Shown: positions 1-7,002, counted from the first letter of the stretch. The stretch: DNA of 21,648 nucleotides from a virus (IMGVR_UViG_3300021197_000511:1-21648); one strand, 5' to 3'. Numbers and translations: made by a program. Notes: generated from the sequence alone by a model not told the origin.

Positions 1-2
1 GC

Positions 3-650
3 GATTATAGAGCCGTTTCAGACGAGCAATTCAGAATGCTAAATACCTACGGGGCATTCACGAGAGTGCCGCCAGAGGCGATTGCAGGGCTTCAGAGGCT
101 ATCGTTTCAAGGGTTTGAGGCTTTAGCTAATCAGCAGCTTGATACTCTGGCGAATGGTGTATATCAAGCCACGCTCACTGGCAGGGGTAAGGCTGACTTC
201 ATAAATGACTTGAGAGGTAGCATCAATGGAATCTATCAAGCAAGCGATCAAGAGGAGATTCGCCAGCTTGTTGAAGTGGCTCAAGCAGCAACTGGAGCCA
301 GACAACAGGAAGCGATTGATCGACTCCACTCAGTTTATAGCGCTGACAGGCTTGGCAATAATCTCAGGCGCTATGCGTCACTGTATGCAACTGATTCGCT
401 CAATCAGTACTCGGCGACGTTAACTGTCACAACGGCAAACGAACAAGGCATCGACCGTTTCGAGTACTACGGCGATCTGATAACCGATAGCCGACAGTTC
501 TGCCGTGACCATGTCGATAAGGTATATACCCGCGACGAGATCGAAAAAATATGGGAGGGTGAGTGGGCAGGCAAGGCTCCGGGCGACCCTTTTATCGTGA
601 GAGGGGGTTACAACTGCCGCCATCAATGGCTACCCATCGTGAGGGAATAA
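3..650 (+). CDS. Phage head morphogenesis protein, MuF-like, 5' partial
   Basis: The reading frame is open to the left edge, so the gene begins outside the window. The ATG at 36 is probably internal, because this family usually carries a longer N-terminal helical part. The C-terminal third has the MuF-type minihead signature: a GDLITDSRQFCRDH segment, then VYTRDEI, a W-x-G stretch and a closing GGYNCRHQWLPI with the conserved Asn-Cys-Arg. In phages such as SPP1 and Mu this protein is a minor capsid component bound near the portal and needed for head assembly or early DNA entry. It is followed after 1 nt by the next gene, and its place just before scaffold and capsid genes fits. The family call is from motif recognition and position; the missing N-terminus prevents a length check. 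Confidence 0.8.
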   Translation, partial: DYRAVSDEQFRMLNTYGAFTRVPPEAIAGLQRLSFQGFEALANQQLDTLANGVYQATLTGRGKADFINDLRGSINGIYQASDQEEIRQLVEVAQAATGARQQEAIDRLHSVYSADRLGNNLRRYASLYATDSLNQYSATLTVTTANEQGIDRFEYYGDLITDSRQFCRDHVDKVYTRDEIEKIWEGEWAGKAPGDPFIVRGGYNCRHQWLPIVRE

Positions 651-651
651 C

Positions 652-906
652 ATGAGCAAAGAGCTAGACCGAGCAAGGAACCTGACCGCGAGGCGACCGA
701 TACCACCGGCAATTCGTCAACTACTGGAGCCACTGGCAGCGGCTGCGCCCGAAGAAGAAAAGCCAGACTTTGATGAGCTATATGCAATTGTGGATGAGTT
801 GCTGCCATTACCTAAAAAAACGAGGAGCAAGAAAGATGCCGAGCCATTACGGACACAGCAAGAACAAGAAGAAAAAAAAGACGATGAACAAGCCCAAGAG
901 GACTAA
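652..906 (+). CDS. Small charged protein between MuF-like and scaffold genes
   Basis: This encodes 84 residues of unknown function. The N-terminal 40 residues are mixed with an Ala/Pro-rich stretch, and the C-terminal 25 residues are almost entirely Glu, Asp, Gln and Lys, so this tail is probably disordered. It starts 1 nt after the upstream stop and is presumably translationally coupled. A run of eight A residues at 872-879 encodes two Lys codons. Its 3' part overlaps, in another frame, a 25-residue basic ORF with its own good ribosome binding site. Possible roles are an accessory head protein or a scaffold helper, but nothing in the sequence settles this. Confidence 0.6.
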   Translation: MSKELDRARNLTARRPIPPAIRQLLEPLAAAAPEEEKPDFDELYAIVDELLPLPKKTRSKKDAEPLRTQQEQEEKKDDEQAQED

Positions 907-913
907 AAAGTAA
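836..913 (+). CDS. Nested lysine-rich 25-residue peptide
   Basis: An ATG at 836 opens a 25-codon frame, out of register with the enclosing 84-residue gene, ending at TAA 911-913. It is preceded by GAGGAG at 822-827, eight bases upstream, which is a near-ideal Shine-Dalgarno sequence. The peptide begins MPSHYGHSKN and has about 10 Lys, 1 Arg and 2 His in 25 residues. Very short basic proteins beginning with a similar MP-x-HYG pattern are, to my recollection, found beside capsid genes of aquatic phages, which raises confidence. A nucleic-acid or capsid-interior binding role is only inferred from charge. The overlap could also be a coincidence of an A/G-rich stretch. Confidence 0.5.
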   Translation: MPSHYGHSKNKKKKKTMNKPKRTKK

Positions 914-923
914 CCATCAGCTA

Positions 924-950
924 TTGACATCCCTGTGAAGCTGGTATAAT
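924..950 (+). promoter_or_regulatory. Consensus sigma70 promoter with extended -10
   Basis: TTGACA at 924-929 and TATAAT at 945-950 are both perfect consensus hexamers. The spacer is 15 bp, shorter than the optimal 17. The TG dinucleotide at 942-943, one base before the -10, makes an extended -10 element that can offset the short spacer. The predicted start of transcription, about 957, leaves a leader of roughly 20 nt carrying the ribosome binding site AGAGG at 965-969. It lies in the 63-bp gap before the scaffold gene and should drive scaffold and capsid. Confidence 0.8.
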
Positions 951-976
951 GCCCCCCACTCGAAAGAGGTTCGCAC

Positions 977-1642
977 ATGAGCGATGAAATCATGGAAGAA
1001 AGTGCTGAGACTGAACCGGCACAAGAAATAGTTCAGGAAGCTAAGACGTTTACTCAAGACGAACTTGATCGCATCGTTGCGGATCGAGTCGCTAGGGAAA
1101 GGCGCAAGCTAGACAAGAAGCTAGAAGGTATCGACATCGAGGAAGCTCGCCAGATCATGCTTGAGCGTGAGCAGGCGCAGATTGAACGCCAAAAGGAAAA
1201 AGGCGAGTTCGAGCAGGTACTAAAGCAGACTGTCGAAAAGAAGGATCAGCAGATTGCTGCAATGCAAGCGGCCCTAGAAAGCACCAAGATTGACGGTGCT
1301 TTGTTGTCGGCGGCAAGCAGGCACAATGCTGTAGATTCTGAACAGGTATCGCAGTTGCTGCGGAATCGTGTAAGACTATCGGACGATGGTTCGGTTGAAG
1401 TCCTAGACGATAGCGGAGCGATCAGATACAACGACAAAGCCGCTCCCCTCTCAGTTGATGAGTTGGTGGGTGACTTTCTTACGGCGAACCCGCATTTCGT
1501 CAGAGCCTCCGCAGGAGGTGCTGGCACACAAGGGATGGCTGGTGGCTCCACGCAGAAGCCTATATCTGTGGCTGACATGGTTGCTAATTGGAAGGACGGC
1601 GGTGCCGAGGCATTCCGCGCCTACAAGAAAGCAAACAAATAA
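977..1642 (+). CDS. Capsid scaffolding protein
   Basis: This is a 221-residue acidic, highly helical protein. It has an acidic N-terminus (residues 1-25), a QDELDRIVADRVARERRK segment typical of phage scaffolds annotated as minor structural GP20/DUF4355-like, a long predicted coiled coil (about residues 45-110), and a Gly-rich linker before a short basic helix ending KKANK. A basic C-terminal helix is the usual coat-binding element of scaffolds. Such proteins line the procapsid interior and direct correct shell assembly. It directly precedes the major capsid gene and follows a strong promoter. The start has AGAGG seven bases upstream. No protease motif is visible, so a separate maturation protease would have to lie outside the window or be unnecessary. 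Confidence 0.85.
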   Translation: MSDEIMEESAETEPAQEIVQEAKTFTQDELDRIVADRVARERRKLDKKLEGIDIEEARQIMLEREQAQIERQKEKGEFEQVLKQTVEKKDQQIAAMQAALESTKIDGALLSAASRHNAVDSEQVSQLLRNRVRLSDDGSVEVLDDSGAIRYNDKAAPLSVDELVGDFLTANPHFVRASAGGAGTQGMAGGSTQKPISVADMVANWKDGGAEAFRAYKKANK

Positions 1643-1671
1643 ACCACTTTTTTTGATATAGGACATAAATC

Positions 1672-2505
1672 ATGGCTGCTACAACGAGCACAACCCTTGA
1701 CGACCTGTTTGCGAATATCATCGCACAGGCACGATTCACTGCTGAAGAAGAGTCCCTAATGATGGGCCTCGTTACTATGTACAACATCGGCGACGAAGCT
1801 GGTAAGACGATTCAGGTGCCTAAGTACCCTGCAATCACTGCCGCTGACCTGACCGAAGGCACCGACATGAGCAGCACGACTGTCTCAACTTCTTCTGTCT
1901 CAATCACCGTGGGTGAGGTGGGCGCACAAGTAGTTCTGACCGACTTGGCTGCAATGGGTGCTGGCAACCCTGCTGAAGAGTTGGGTACTGTACTGGGTAA
2001 CGCTATCGCTACGAAGATGGACTCAGACCTGATCGCATTGTTTGACGGATTCAGCACTGCCTTGGGCGCTGCTGGTCAAGAGATCACTGTGGCTGATCTG
2101 TTCAAGGCTGCTGCTACCTTGCGTAACAACAAGGCACAAGGCGAGATTTTCGCGGTTGTTAACCCTTTCCAAGCGTACCAACTGAAAGCTAACTTAACCA
2201 ATACCTTCGCCAACCCAAATGGTGGTGACGCGCAGAACACGGCTATGGTTAACTCTTACGTTGGCACCATCGCTGGGATCGACGTTTACGAGTCTGCAAA
2301 CGTAACCGTGGATGGTAATGATGACGCGAAAGGCGCTGTCTTCTCACGCGAGGCTCTGGCTATCGCTATGAAGCGCGACTTCCAAATCGAAGCGCAACGT
2401 GACGCATCACTTCGTGCCTTCGAGCTTAACGCTACCGCCATCTATGGTGTGGGCGAGCTTGATGACACTTATGGTGTTGAGATGCTGTTCGACGCAGCAA
2501 TCTAA
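1672..2505 (+). CDS. Major capsid protein
   Basis: This is a 277-residue protein that I identify as the coat protein from position (directly after scaffold, before neck genes), expression context (strong promoter upstream, strong terminator directly downstream) and composition. It is rich in Ala, Thr, Val and Gly with few Cys or Trp. It contains stretches typical of HK97-fold coats: an N-terminal helical arm, a KTIQVPKYP segment leading into a beta-rich region, a central FAVVNPFQAYQL segment, and a C-terminal FELNATAIYGVGELDDTYGVEM. No delta domain precedes it, consistent with a separately encoded scaffold. The start has AGGA eight bases upstream. An HK97 fold is expected for a tailed phage but is not proven here. 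Confidence 0.85.
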   Translation: MAATTSTTLDDLFANIIAQARFTAEEESLMMGLVTMYNIGDEAGKTIQVPKYPAITAADLTEGTDMSSTTVSTSSVSITVGEVGAQVVLTDLAAMGAGNPAEELGTVLGNAIATKMDSDLIALFDGFSTALGAAGQEITVADLFKAAATLRNNKAQGEIFAVVNPFQAYQLKANLTNTFANPNGGDAQNTAMVNSYVGTIAGIDVYESANVTVDGNDDAKGAVFSREALAIAMKRDFQIEAQRDASLRAFELNATAIYGVGELDDTYGVEMLFDAAI

Positions 2506-2512
2506 AGCGTTT

Positions 2513-2558
2513 GGACGGCCCTGCCCCTTCTCTCCTTGGGGTGGGGCTGTCCCTTTTT
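2513..2558 (+). terminator. Intrinsic terminator after the capsid gene
   Basis: Bases 2513-2527 and 2538-2552 form a 15-bp stem that is fully paired if three G-U pairs are allowed. The loop is ten bases, and five T residues (2554-2558) follow after one C. The stem is very GC-rich. It begins eight bases after the capsid stop codon, so it should reduce readthrough into the neck and tail genes and keep capsid expression high relative to them. Confidence 0.88.
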
Positions 2559-2568
2559 GGAGGTTCTG

Positions 2569-2856
2569 TTGGCTATAACCTACCGAGGCGAGCGGTTCGA
2601 GGGCTACAACAAGCCTAAGCGCACACCTAAGCACCCAGAGAAGAGCCATGCAGTATTGGCTAAGGAAGGCGACAAGGTTCGTCTAATACGCTTTGGGCAG
2701 CAGGGTGCCGATAACAAGCCCCCTCGCAAGGGTGAGAGTGAAGCAGACAAAGCAAAGCGCAGAGCGTTCAAGGCTAGGTTTGCCAAGCAGATAGCCGCAG
2801 GGCGCAGAGACAAAACAGCATCGGCTGCGTATTGGGCCGACAAGGTGAAGTGGTAA
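2569..2856 (+). CDS. Small basic protein, unknown function, TTG start
   Basis: It encodes 95 residues, strongly basic (many Lys and Arg), ending in a YWADKVKW segment. I place the start at TTG 2569 because GGAGG lies at 2559-2563, five bases upstream. A start at 2536 would lie in the stem of the terminator and have no ribosome binding site. Proteins with a similar tail (basic helix, then AAYWA-x-KVKW) occur in aquatic phages as hypotheticals, to my recollection. The pattern suggests a nucleic-acid-binding or DNA-associated virion protein, but that is inference from charge. It is the first gene after the capsid terminator, and its stop overlaps the next start by one base. Confidence 0.65.
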   Translation: MAITYRGERFEGYNKPKRTPKHPEKSHAVLAKEGDKVRLIRFGQQGADNKPPRKGESEADKAKRRAFKARFAKQIAAGRRDKTASAAYWADKVKW

Positions 2857-3269
2857 TGGCATTTTCTCAAGACTCCGATCTGGTAGCCCTTGTCCCTGAC
2901 ATCTTGGACTTCGGCATCACATCGTTTGCGACTGAACACGCGAAAGCACAAACCGACCTGACCCGTACTATCAGAAATGAGTGGTGGTACAAGAAACAGA
3001 TTCCTGGGGAAATGGTTCCCGCATACCTGACCGACTCCCAGTGGACGCGATGCAATGCCTATCTGGTGTTGTGGAAGTTCGCCCTCCCCCAGCTTACAAA
3101 CTGGGTACAAGATGATCGCTTTCTGAACATGATTCAGTTCTACCAGCAGCGCTATCAAGAAGAACTGACTGCGGTGTTTGCTGACGGTGTGGAGTACGAC
3201 GACGACAACAGCGGCACGATTGAAGATGACGAGCGCGGCATTGTCTCTTATGGGCGGCTAACGCGATGA
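2856..3269 (+). CDS. Putative head-tail connector (adaptor) protein
   Basis: It encodes 137 residues. The ATG at 2856 shares one base with the previous stop (TAATG), so I prefer it over an in-frame start at 2832 inside the upstream gene. The protein starts with a short acidic segment (DSDLVALVPDILDFG), as in adaptor proteins that bind the portal ring. A helical middle with several Trp residues and an acidic C-terminus follow. Location between the capsid and tail-completion genes is the main evidence for a neck role. No catalytic motif is seen. The next gene overlaps by four bases (ATGA). Confidence 0.5.
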   Translation: MAFSQDSDLVALVPDILDFGITSFATEHAKAQTDLTRTIRNEWWYKKQIPGEMVPAYLTDSQWTRCNAYLVLWKFALPQLTNWVQDDRFLNMIQFYQQRYQEELTAVFADGVEYDDDNSGTIEDDERGIVSYGRLTR

Positions 3270-3742
3270 GTGTAGGGCTGCGAATCTCCATTGAGCCGAA
3301 AAACCTCAAGGGGTTGACCGAGCGCAAGCGTCAAGAGATTGAGCGCAGAATCTCGCCTGCTATTGATAAAACAGCGAGCCTTGGAAAGCAGATTATCCTC
3401 ACTCGCACAAAGAAGGGAGTGGGCATTGGTGGGCCGTTTAAGCGTTACTCACCTGCTTATGTAAGGTTCCGAAGTAGACCGAGGCGTAGGTCGCCAGCGG
3501 GTAACTTATTGGGTCTCGGCAAGAGCAATCCCAATTTGGTGAACCTCAATGCCACAGGCGATATGGTTAAGTCTGTGCAAGTGGAAGGTAGTAAGGGTGG
3601 TCGCATTGCGCGCATTTACCTAGCTGGAAAGTTCAACGCTCAAAAGGCGTTTTGGACAGATCGGCAACGTCCTTGGTGGGGATTCAATAATCAGGAAGAG
3701 TCACGCCTAGCTAGGTTCTTCCGCAAAGAGATTCTGCGATGA
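3266..3742 (+). CDS. Neck/tail completion protein, gpG/HK97 gp10-like
   Basis: It encodes 158 residues, basic throughout. It has the layout of phage virion morphogenesis proteins (Mu gpG / P2 gpS-like and HK97 gp10-like): an N-terminal charged helix (KGLTERKRQEIERR), a basic GGPFKRYSPAY segment, a central LNATGDMVKS motif, and a C-terminal RQRPWWGFNNQEE followed by a closing helix. In those families the C-terminal pattern is an aromatic-rich R-x-P-x-x-GF turn before a helix. These proteins cap or join tail and head. It is translationally coupled on both sides by four-base overlaps. Confidence 0.65.
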   Translation: MSVGLRISIEPKNLKGLTERKRQEIERRISPAIDKTASLGKQIILTRTKKGVGIGGPFKRYSPAYVRFRSRPRRRSPAGNLLGLGKSNPNLVNLNATGDMVKSVQVEGSKGGRIARIYLAGKFNAQKAFWTDRQRPWWGFNNQEESRLARFFRKEILR

Positions 3743-4173
3743 GTGTGAGAGAGAACATCGCTACCAATCTGGTGACAGCGTTACAGGCAGTGACCACTCC
3801 CACGACTATAAAGTTCGTCACTCGTGAGCCATTCGACTTTGACAAGCTCAGCAACGCACAGTATCCGGCAGTGCTTGTGAGAACAACAAGCGAAGACCGT
3901 GGCGACTCGACTGTGGGCGGTTCCGCTACACAGAGGCTTTCGACGATTGATTACGAGCTTGTGTGTTATGTGAAAGGCACAGGCTTGGACACGGCAAGGA
4001 ATAATATCATTGAGTCGATTGAAGAAAAGCTCGATGAGGACAGGTCTCGCGGTGGCAATGCAATTGATACGCAGATCATCAGCGTTGATACCGACGACGG
4101 CAGTATTGCCCCTATTGGTGGGGTGATTATAACGGTGCGAATTGAGTACCAATACACAAGAGGCACAACCTAA
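3739..4173 (+). CDS. Tail terminator protein, lambda gpU-like
   Basis: It encodes 144 residues of mixed alpha/beta type. The layout fits tail terminators: an N-terminal helix (RENIATNLVTALQAV), a strand and loop ending with YPAVLVRTTSED, a central beta strand (TIDYELVCYVKG), a helix (ARNNIIESIEEKLDED) and a C-terminal beta hairpin (IITVRIEYQYTRG). Tail terminators form the hexameric ring that stops tube growth at the head-proximal end. The position immediately before the tail tube gene is canonical. Assignment rests on order and predicted fold; sequence identity in this family is usually low. Confidence 0.65.
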   Translation: MSVRENIATNLVTALQAVTTPTTIKFVTREPFDFDKLSNAQYPAVLVRTTSEDRGDSTVGGSATQRLSTIDYELVCYVKGTGLDTARNNIIESIEEKLDEDRSRGGNAIDTQIISVDTDDGSIAPIGGVIITVRIEYQYTRGTT

Positions 4174-4183
4174 GAGGTGAAGC

Positions 4184-4585
4184 ATGGCAACGACTAAAGG
4201 CTCAAGCGGCGTAGTCAAATTGGCGGTTAGCGGCGGCAGTGTCGCTGCTATGGGTGAGATTCGTAGTTTCACCTTGGACGAAACGGCAGACACGATTGAA
4301 GACAGTGTGATGGGCGATACCTCGCGCACCTATGTCTCTTCTCTCAAGACTGCCACTCTATCAATGGATGTTTACTGGGATGACGCAGACGCTGTACAGC
4401 TAGTAATGGACGCAGCAGCGGATCTGATCTTTGAGTTGTATCCTACTGGCACAGGCACTGGCGAAAAATACTACAGTGGTGGTGGTATTCTAACGAGCAA
4501 ATCTTTGACCGCATCCTTTGATGGTATGGTTGAAGGCAGTTTCGCTCTGCAAGTGTCTGGAGCGGTTACAGAAGCCACAGCATAA
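4184..4585 (+). CDS. Major tail tube protein
   Basis: It encodes 133 residues, largely beta-strand, rich in Gly, Ser, Thr and Ala with one pronounced helix. It has an N-terminal MATTKGSSGVVKLAVSGG, a central SLKTATLSMDVYWDDADA segment and a C-terminal ASFDGMVEGSFALQVSGAV. The last resembles the closing beta hairpin of lambda gpV-like tube subunits. It sits between the tail terminator and the frameshifted chaperones, the usual place for the tube gene. AGAGGTGA six to twelve bases upstream is a strong ribosome binding site, as expected for an abundant virion protein. Confidence 0.8.
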   Translation: MATTKGSSGVVKLAVSGGSVAAMGEIRSFTLDETADTIEDSVMGDTSRTYVSSLKTATLSMDVYWDDADAVQLVMDAAADLIFELYPTGTGTGEKYYSGGGILTSKSLTASFDGMVEGSFALQVSGAVTEATA

Positions 4586-4597
4586 GGACATCCCAAA

Positions 4598-4948
4598 ATG
4601 GGACTAGCTAAAGAACTGAGAAGCAGAAGAAATCTGAGTGCGAGAGAGATCGAAGTGGAGGCGTGGGCTGATTCAGATGGTCAGCCTTTCGCCCTCTACT
4701 GCTACCCTCTCACTTGTTTTGACATGAACGAGATGCAGAAAAAGCACCCTAAGTTCATGGAAGGGATGACCCTTGGCGCAATGGTTGATTTGATTGTGCT
4801 GAAAGCGTGCGATAAGTCTGGCGAGCGAATCTTTACATCTGCCGAAGACAAGCACGACTTGATGGGTGAGGAGGGCGCGGTCATCAGTGACATCGCTGCG
4901 AGAATGTTCGCGTCAGTGCAGAGTGTTGAGGAACACGAAAAAAACTAG
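4598..4948 (+). CDS. Tail assembly chaperone, gpG-like (unshifted product)
   Basis: It encodes 116 residues, helical, beginning with a charged segment (AKELRSRRNLSAREIEVEAW) and ending EEHEKKN-like just before the TAG at 4946-4948. Located between tube and tape measure genes, it matches the gpG half of the lambda G/GT system, whose product coats the tape measure protein and recruits tube subunits. The last sense codons are GAA AAA AAC, forming the heptamer A AAA AAC at 4939-4945. The ribosome binding site is AAGGA at 4585-4589. The family shows little sequence conservation; the frameshift signal makes the assignment firm. Confidence 0.85.
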   Translation: MGLAKELRSRRNLSAREIEVEAWADSDGQPFALYCYPLTCFDMNEMQKKHPKFMEGMTLGAMVDLIVLKACDKSGERIFTSAEDKHDLMGEEGAVISDIAARMFASVQSVEEHEKN

Positions 4949-5091
4949 CGTCCGATCAGTTTAGGTTTACGTTAATAACCTTGGCTGATCGGTTACATAT
5001 GAGCATTTCAGAGGCCGAGCAGATGCCCATGTCAGAGTTCAATGAATGGCTGGCCTACTTCAACTTGATGGGTGCTGACGATGGCAAATGA
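4598..5091 (+). CDS. Tail assembly chaperone, gpGT-like (-1 frameshift fusion)
   Basis: A -1 slip at the A AAA AAC heptamer (4939-4945) moves the ribosome to a frame starting CTA at 4945 that stays open until TGA 5089-5091. It adds 48 codons and gives a 164-residue fusion. The added domain contains FTLITLADRLHMSISEAE and ends EFNEWLAYFNLMGADDGK; the E-W-x-A-Y/F pattern is typical of gpT-type tails that bind tube subunits. The extension has no start codon with a ribosome binding site of its own at its beginning and would otherwise be an unexplained open stretch. The tape measure start at 5081 lies inside its last codons. Confidence 0.85.
4939..4992 (+). promoter_or_regulatory. Programmed -1 ribosomal frameshift signal
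   Basis: The slippery heptamer A AAA AAC (4939-4945) lies in the correct phase in GAA AAA AAC TAG. After a 6-nt spacer (4946-4951), CCGATCAG (4952-4959) pairs perfectly with CTGATCGG (4985-4992). Two G-U pairs extend the stem inward, and after one mismatch AGGTT (4963-4967) pairs with AACCT (4977-4981) around a 9-nt loop. Heptamer, spacing and downstream stem are the three classical components of a -1 frameshift stimulator. Confidence 0.9.
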
Positions 5092-6406
5092 AGCGGTAAG
5101 AATCCCGATAGAGGCGGTCGATAACACCAAGGCCGCTTTCAACTCTGTTAACCAAAATCTTAACAAGACCGCAAAAAATGCCAAGGTGGTCACGGGTTCT
5201 TTTGGCAGATTCCGTGGCGCATCTCAGCAGTTAGGCTTTCAGATTCAAGACGTTGCTGTTCAGCTAAAGAGCGGAACGGATGCGTCTGTTGTCCTTGCTC
5301 AACAGGGTTCTCAGATAGCGTCTATCTTCGGGCCTGCTGGTGCTGTTGTAGGTGCGTTCATAGCTGTAGGTGCTGCGGTAGCGGGGCCATTTATATCTTC
5401 CATTCTAGGTGGCACGACTGCATTGAAAGAAATGCAAGAGGCTGCTGATAGGGTGCAGGGTTCTCTTGCGGCGATGACGGTTACAGAAAGGGCAAGGGCA
5501 ATGAGGCGCAATGCTGAGTTGCAAGCTGAAGCGTTAGCCGCACAAGCGGAAGCGCAGCGAAAAGTCACAGAGGCTGAAAACGAAGTTGAGAGGTTGAGGT
5601 CTGACAGGCGCACAAGGCAACCCGTTTTGCTTGCTGCGATTGAGCAGGTGACAGTAGCGGAGAAAGAGCAAATATCTGTCAACGAAGAAGCGCAGATTGT
5701 TCTGGAAAGAATAACGGCGGTGAATCAGGCATACGCAGAGTCACAAGATACAACTGCGCAAAGCATCAAAGAAGCTAACAACGCGATGCGAGAGCAGAGA
5801 AGGCTAGCAAAAGAAATGGCAGATGCTGAGGAGGCTGCTGGTGCGGTTCTCCTTAACATCAACCAAGCAAACATTGACAGAAGCATTGAAGAGCGCCGAG
5901 AAAAGAAGCAGAACAAAGAAGACACGATAAACTTTTTGGATGAGCAGTTAGCTGCTTCTGCGCAGACCAGCAAAAAGATGTTTGCTGTTAACAAGGCGTT
6001 CCGTATAGCACAAGCAACGATGCAGACGTATGAGGCGGCGACAAAAGCCTTGGCTGCATTCCCTCCGCCCTTCGGTCAATTGGCTGCTATCGCTACAGTT
6101 GGTTTCGGTTTGGGGCAGGTTGCTGCTATCAAGTCGCAGAGCTTTGAGGGTGGGGGCTTTACTGGTAGAGGGGCGAGGGCTGGTGGATTAGATGGCAAGG
6201 GTGGTCGCATGGCTATGATCCACCCAAATGAAACGGTCATTGACCACACAAAGGGCGGCGCTGGAGGGATTACGGTAATCAACAACGTCGATGCTCGTGG
6301 CTCAGGTGCTGATGTAGACCAAAAGATTAAATCCGCTATGGCTCAGACTAGCCAACAGACTATAATGACGATTCAAGACTTGATGCGTCGGAGACGGTTC
6401 GTATGA
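5081..6406 (+). CDS. Tail tape measure protein (short)
   Basis: It encodes 441 residues from ATG 5081; an in-frame GTG at 5072 is an alternative. The N-terminal part has SQQLGFQIQDVAVQL-KSGTD followed by VLAQQGSQIASIFGPAG and a hydrophobic stretch (about residues 80-115), a signature of lambda gpH-type tape measures. A long Ala/Glu-rich coiled coil spans about residues 120-275. A second helical region (AFRIAQATMQTYEAATKAL) precedes a Gly-rich GGGFTGRGARAGG segment and a C-terminal MIHPNETVIDH motif seen near the end of many tape measure proteins. At about 0.15 nm per helical residue this implies a tail near 65 nm. It overlaps the gpT-like frame by 11 bases. Confidence 0.92.
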   Translation: MANEAVRIPIEAVDNTKAAFNSVNQNLNKTAKNAKVVTGSFGRFRGASQQLGFQIQDVAVQLKSGTDASVVLAQQGSQIASIFGPAGAVVGAFIAVGAAVAGPFISSILGGTTALKEMQEAADRVQGSLAAMTVTERARAMRRNAELQAEALAAQAEAQRKVTEAENEVERLRSDRRTRQPVLLAAIEQVTVAEKEQISVNEEAQIVLERITAVNQAYAESQDTTAQSIKEANNAMREQRRLAKEMADAEEAAGAVLLNINQANIDRSIEERREKKQNKEDTINFLDEQLAASAQTSKKMFAVNKAFRIAQATMQTYEAATKALAAFPPPFGQLAAIATVGFGLGQVAAIKSQSFEGGGFTGRGARAGGLDGKGGRMAMIHPNETVIDHTKGGAGGITVINNVDARGSGADVDQKIKSAMAQTSQQTIMTIQDLMRRRRFV

Positions 6407-7002
6407 CCACATTCACATTTCCTAGCATCACCCCCACGACGAACACGTTTGAGCTTGTTGCTAATACTAGGACGTTTCAAAGCCCACTGACTAACGCGAT
6501 ACAAACGACATCGCGCAAGGGTTCTCTGTGGCGAGCTAGTCTCCAGTTCAACAACCTATCAGGGGCTGATCGCAAGGTTCTGCAAGCCTTCGTGGTGAAA
6601 TTAAACGGGCAGCAGCATCGCTTCACATTACAGGATCACTCTCACACATTGAGGGGAACGGGTGGTGGCACGTTAAGAGTCAACGGTGGTACTCAATCGG
6701 GTACCAGTTTGGTCTGTGATGGTGCCACTGCGAGCGTAAATAACTACCTCAGAGCCGGTGACTACATCTCGTTTAATAACGAGCTTCACATGGTGGTCGC
6801 TGATGCAAACTCTGACGGTTCTGGCAATGTTACCTTGTCAATTGCACCTCCAATACGCAAAACGCCAGCAGACGACACGATTATTACTTATACCAGCCCT
6901 GTGACTGGTGTATTCATGCTCGCTGGCCCTGCATCTTGGGACACGCAAGCAGACATAACGTCCAGCTTCAACATTGAGGCGGTCGAGGACGTTCTAGCAT
7001 GA
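6403..7002 (+). CDS. Putative distal tail protein
   Basis: It encodes 199 residues, mainly beta-strand, beginning FTFPSITPTTNTFELVAN and continuing with WRASLQFNNLSGADRKVLQAF, a pattern of phage minor tail proteins that bind next to the tape measure. The middle has a small beta module (AGDYISFNNELHMVV) and the end a conserved GVFMLAGPASWD turn. It directly follows the tape measure gene with a four-base overlap, the position of lambda gpM or of the gp12 distal tail protein in gene transfer agents. The role is inferred from order; the sequence family is not named with certainty. Confidence 0.6.
   Translation: MTTFTFPSITPTTNTFELVANTRTFQSPLTNAIQTTSRKGSLWRASLQFNNLSGADRKVLQAFVVKLNGQQHRFTLQDHSHTLRGTGGGTLRVNGGTQSGTSLVCDGATASVNNYLRAGDYISFNNELHMVVADANSDGSGNVTLSIAPPIRKTPADDTIITYTSPVTGVFMLAGPASWDTQADITSSFNIEAVEDVLA

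Noticed and set aside
872-885. Frameshift at the run of eight A residues in the 84-residue gene
   Set aside because: The -1 frame reaches a stop within three codons and no downstream stem is seen, so a functional fusion is unlikely.
1246-1578. 110-codon minus-strand frame within the scaffold gene
   Set aside because: It is antisense to a well-supported scaffold gene and its composition reflects the complement of that gene.
2604-3158. 184-codon minus-strand frame
   Set aside because: It spans two tightly coupled plus-strand genes in antisense and shows no recognisable domain.
3781-4329. 182-codon minus-strand frame
   Set aside because: It is antisense to the tail terminator and tube genes, with no domain and no ribosome binding site.
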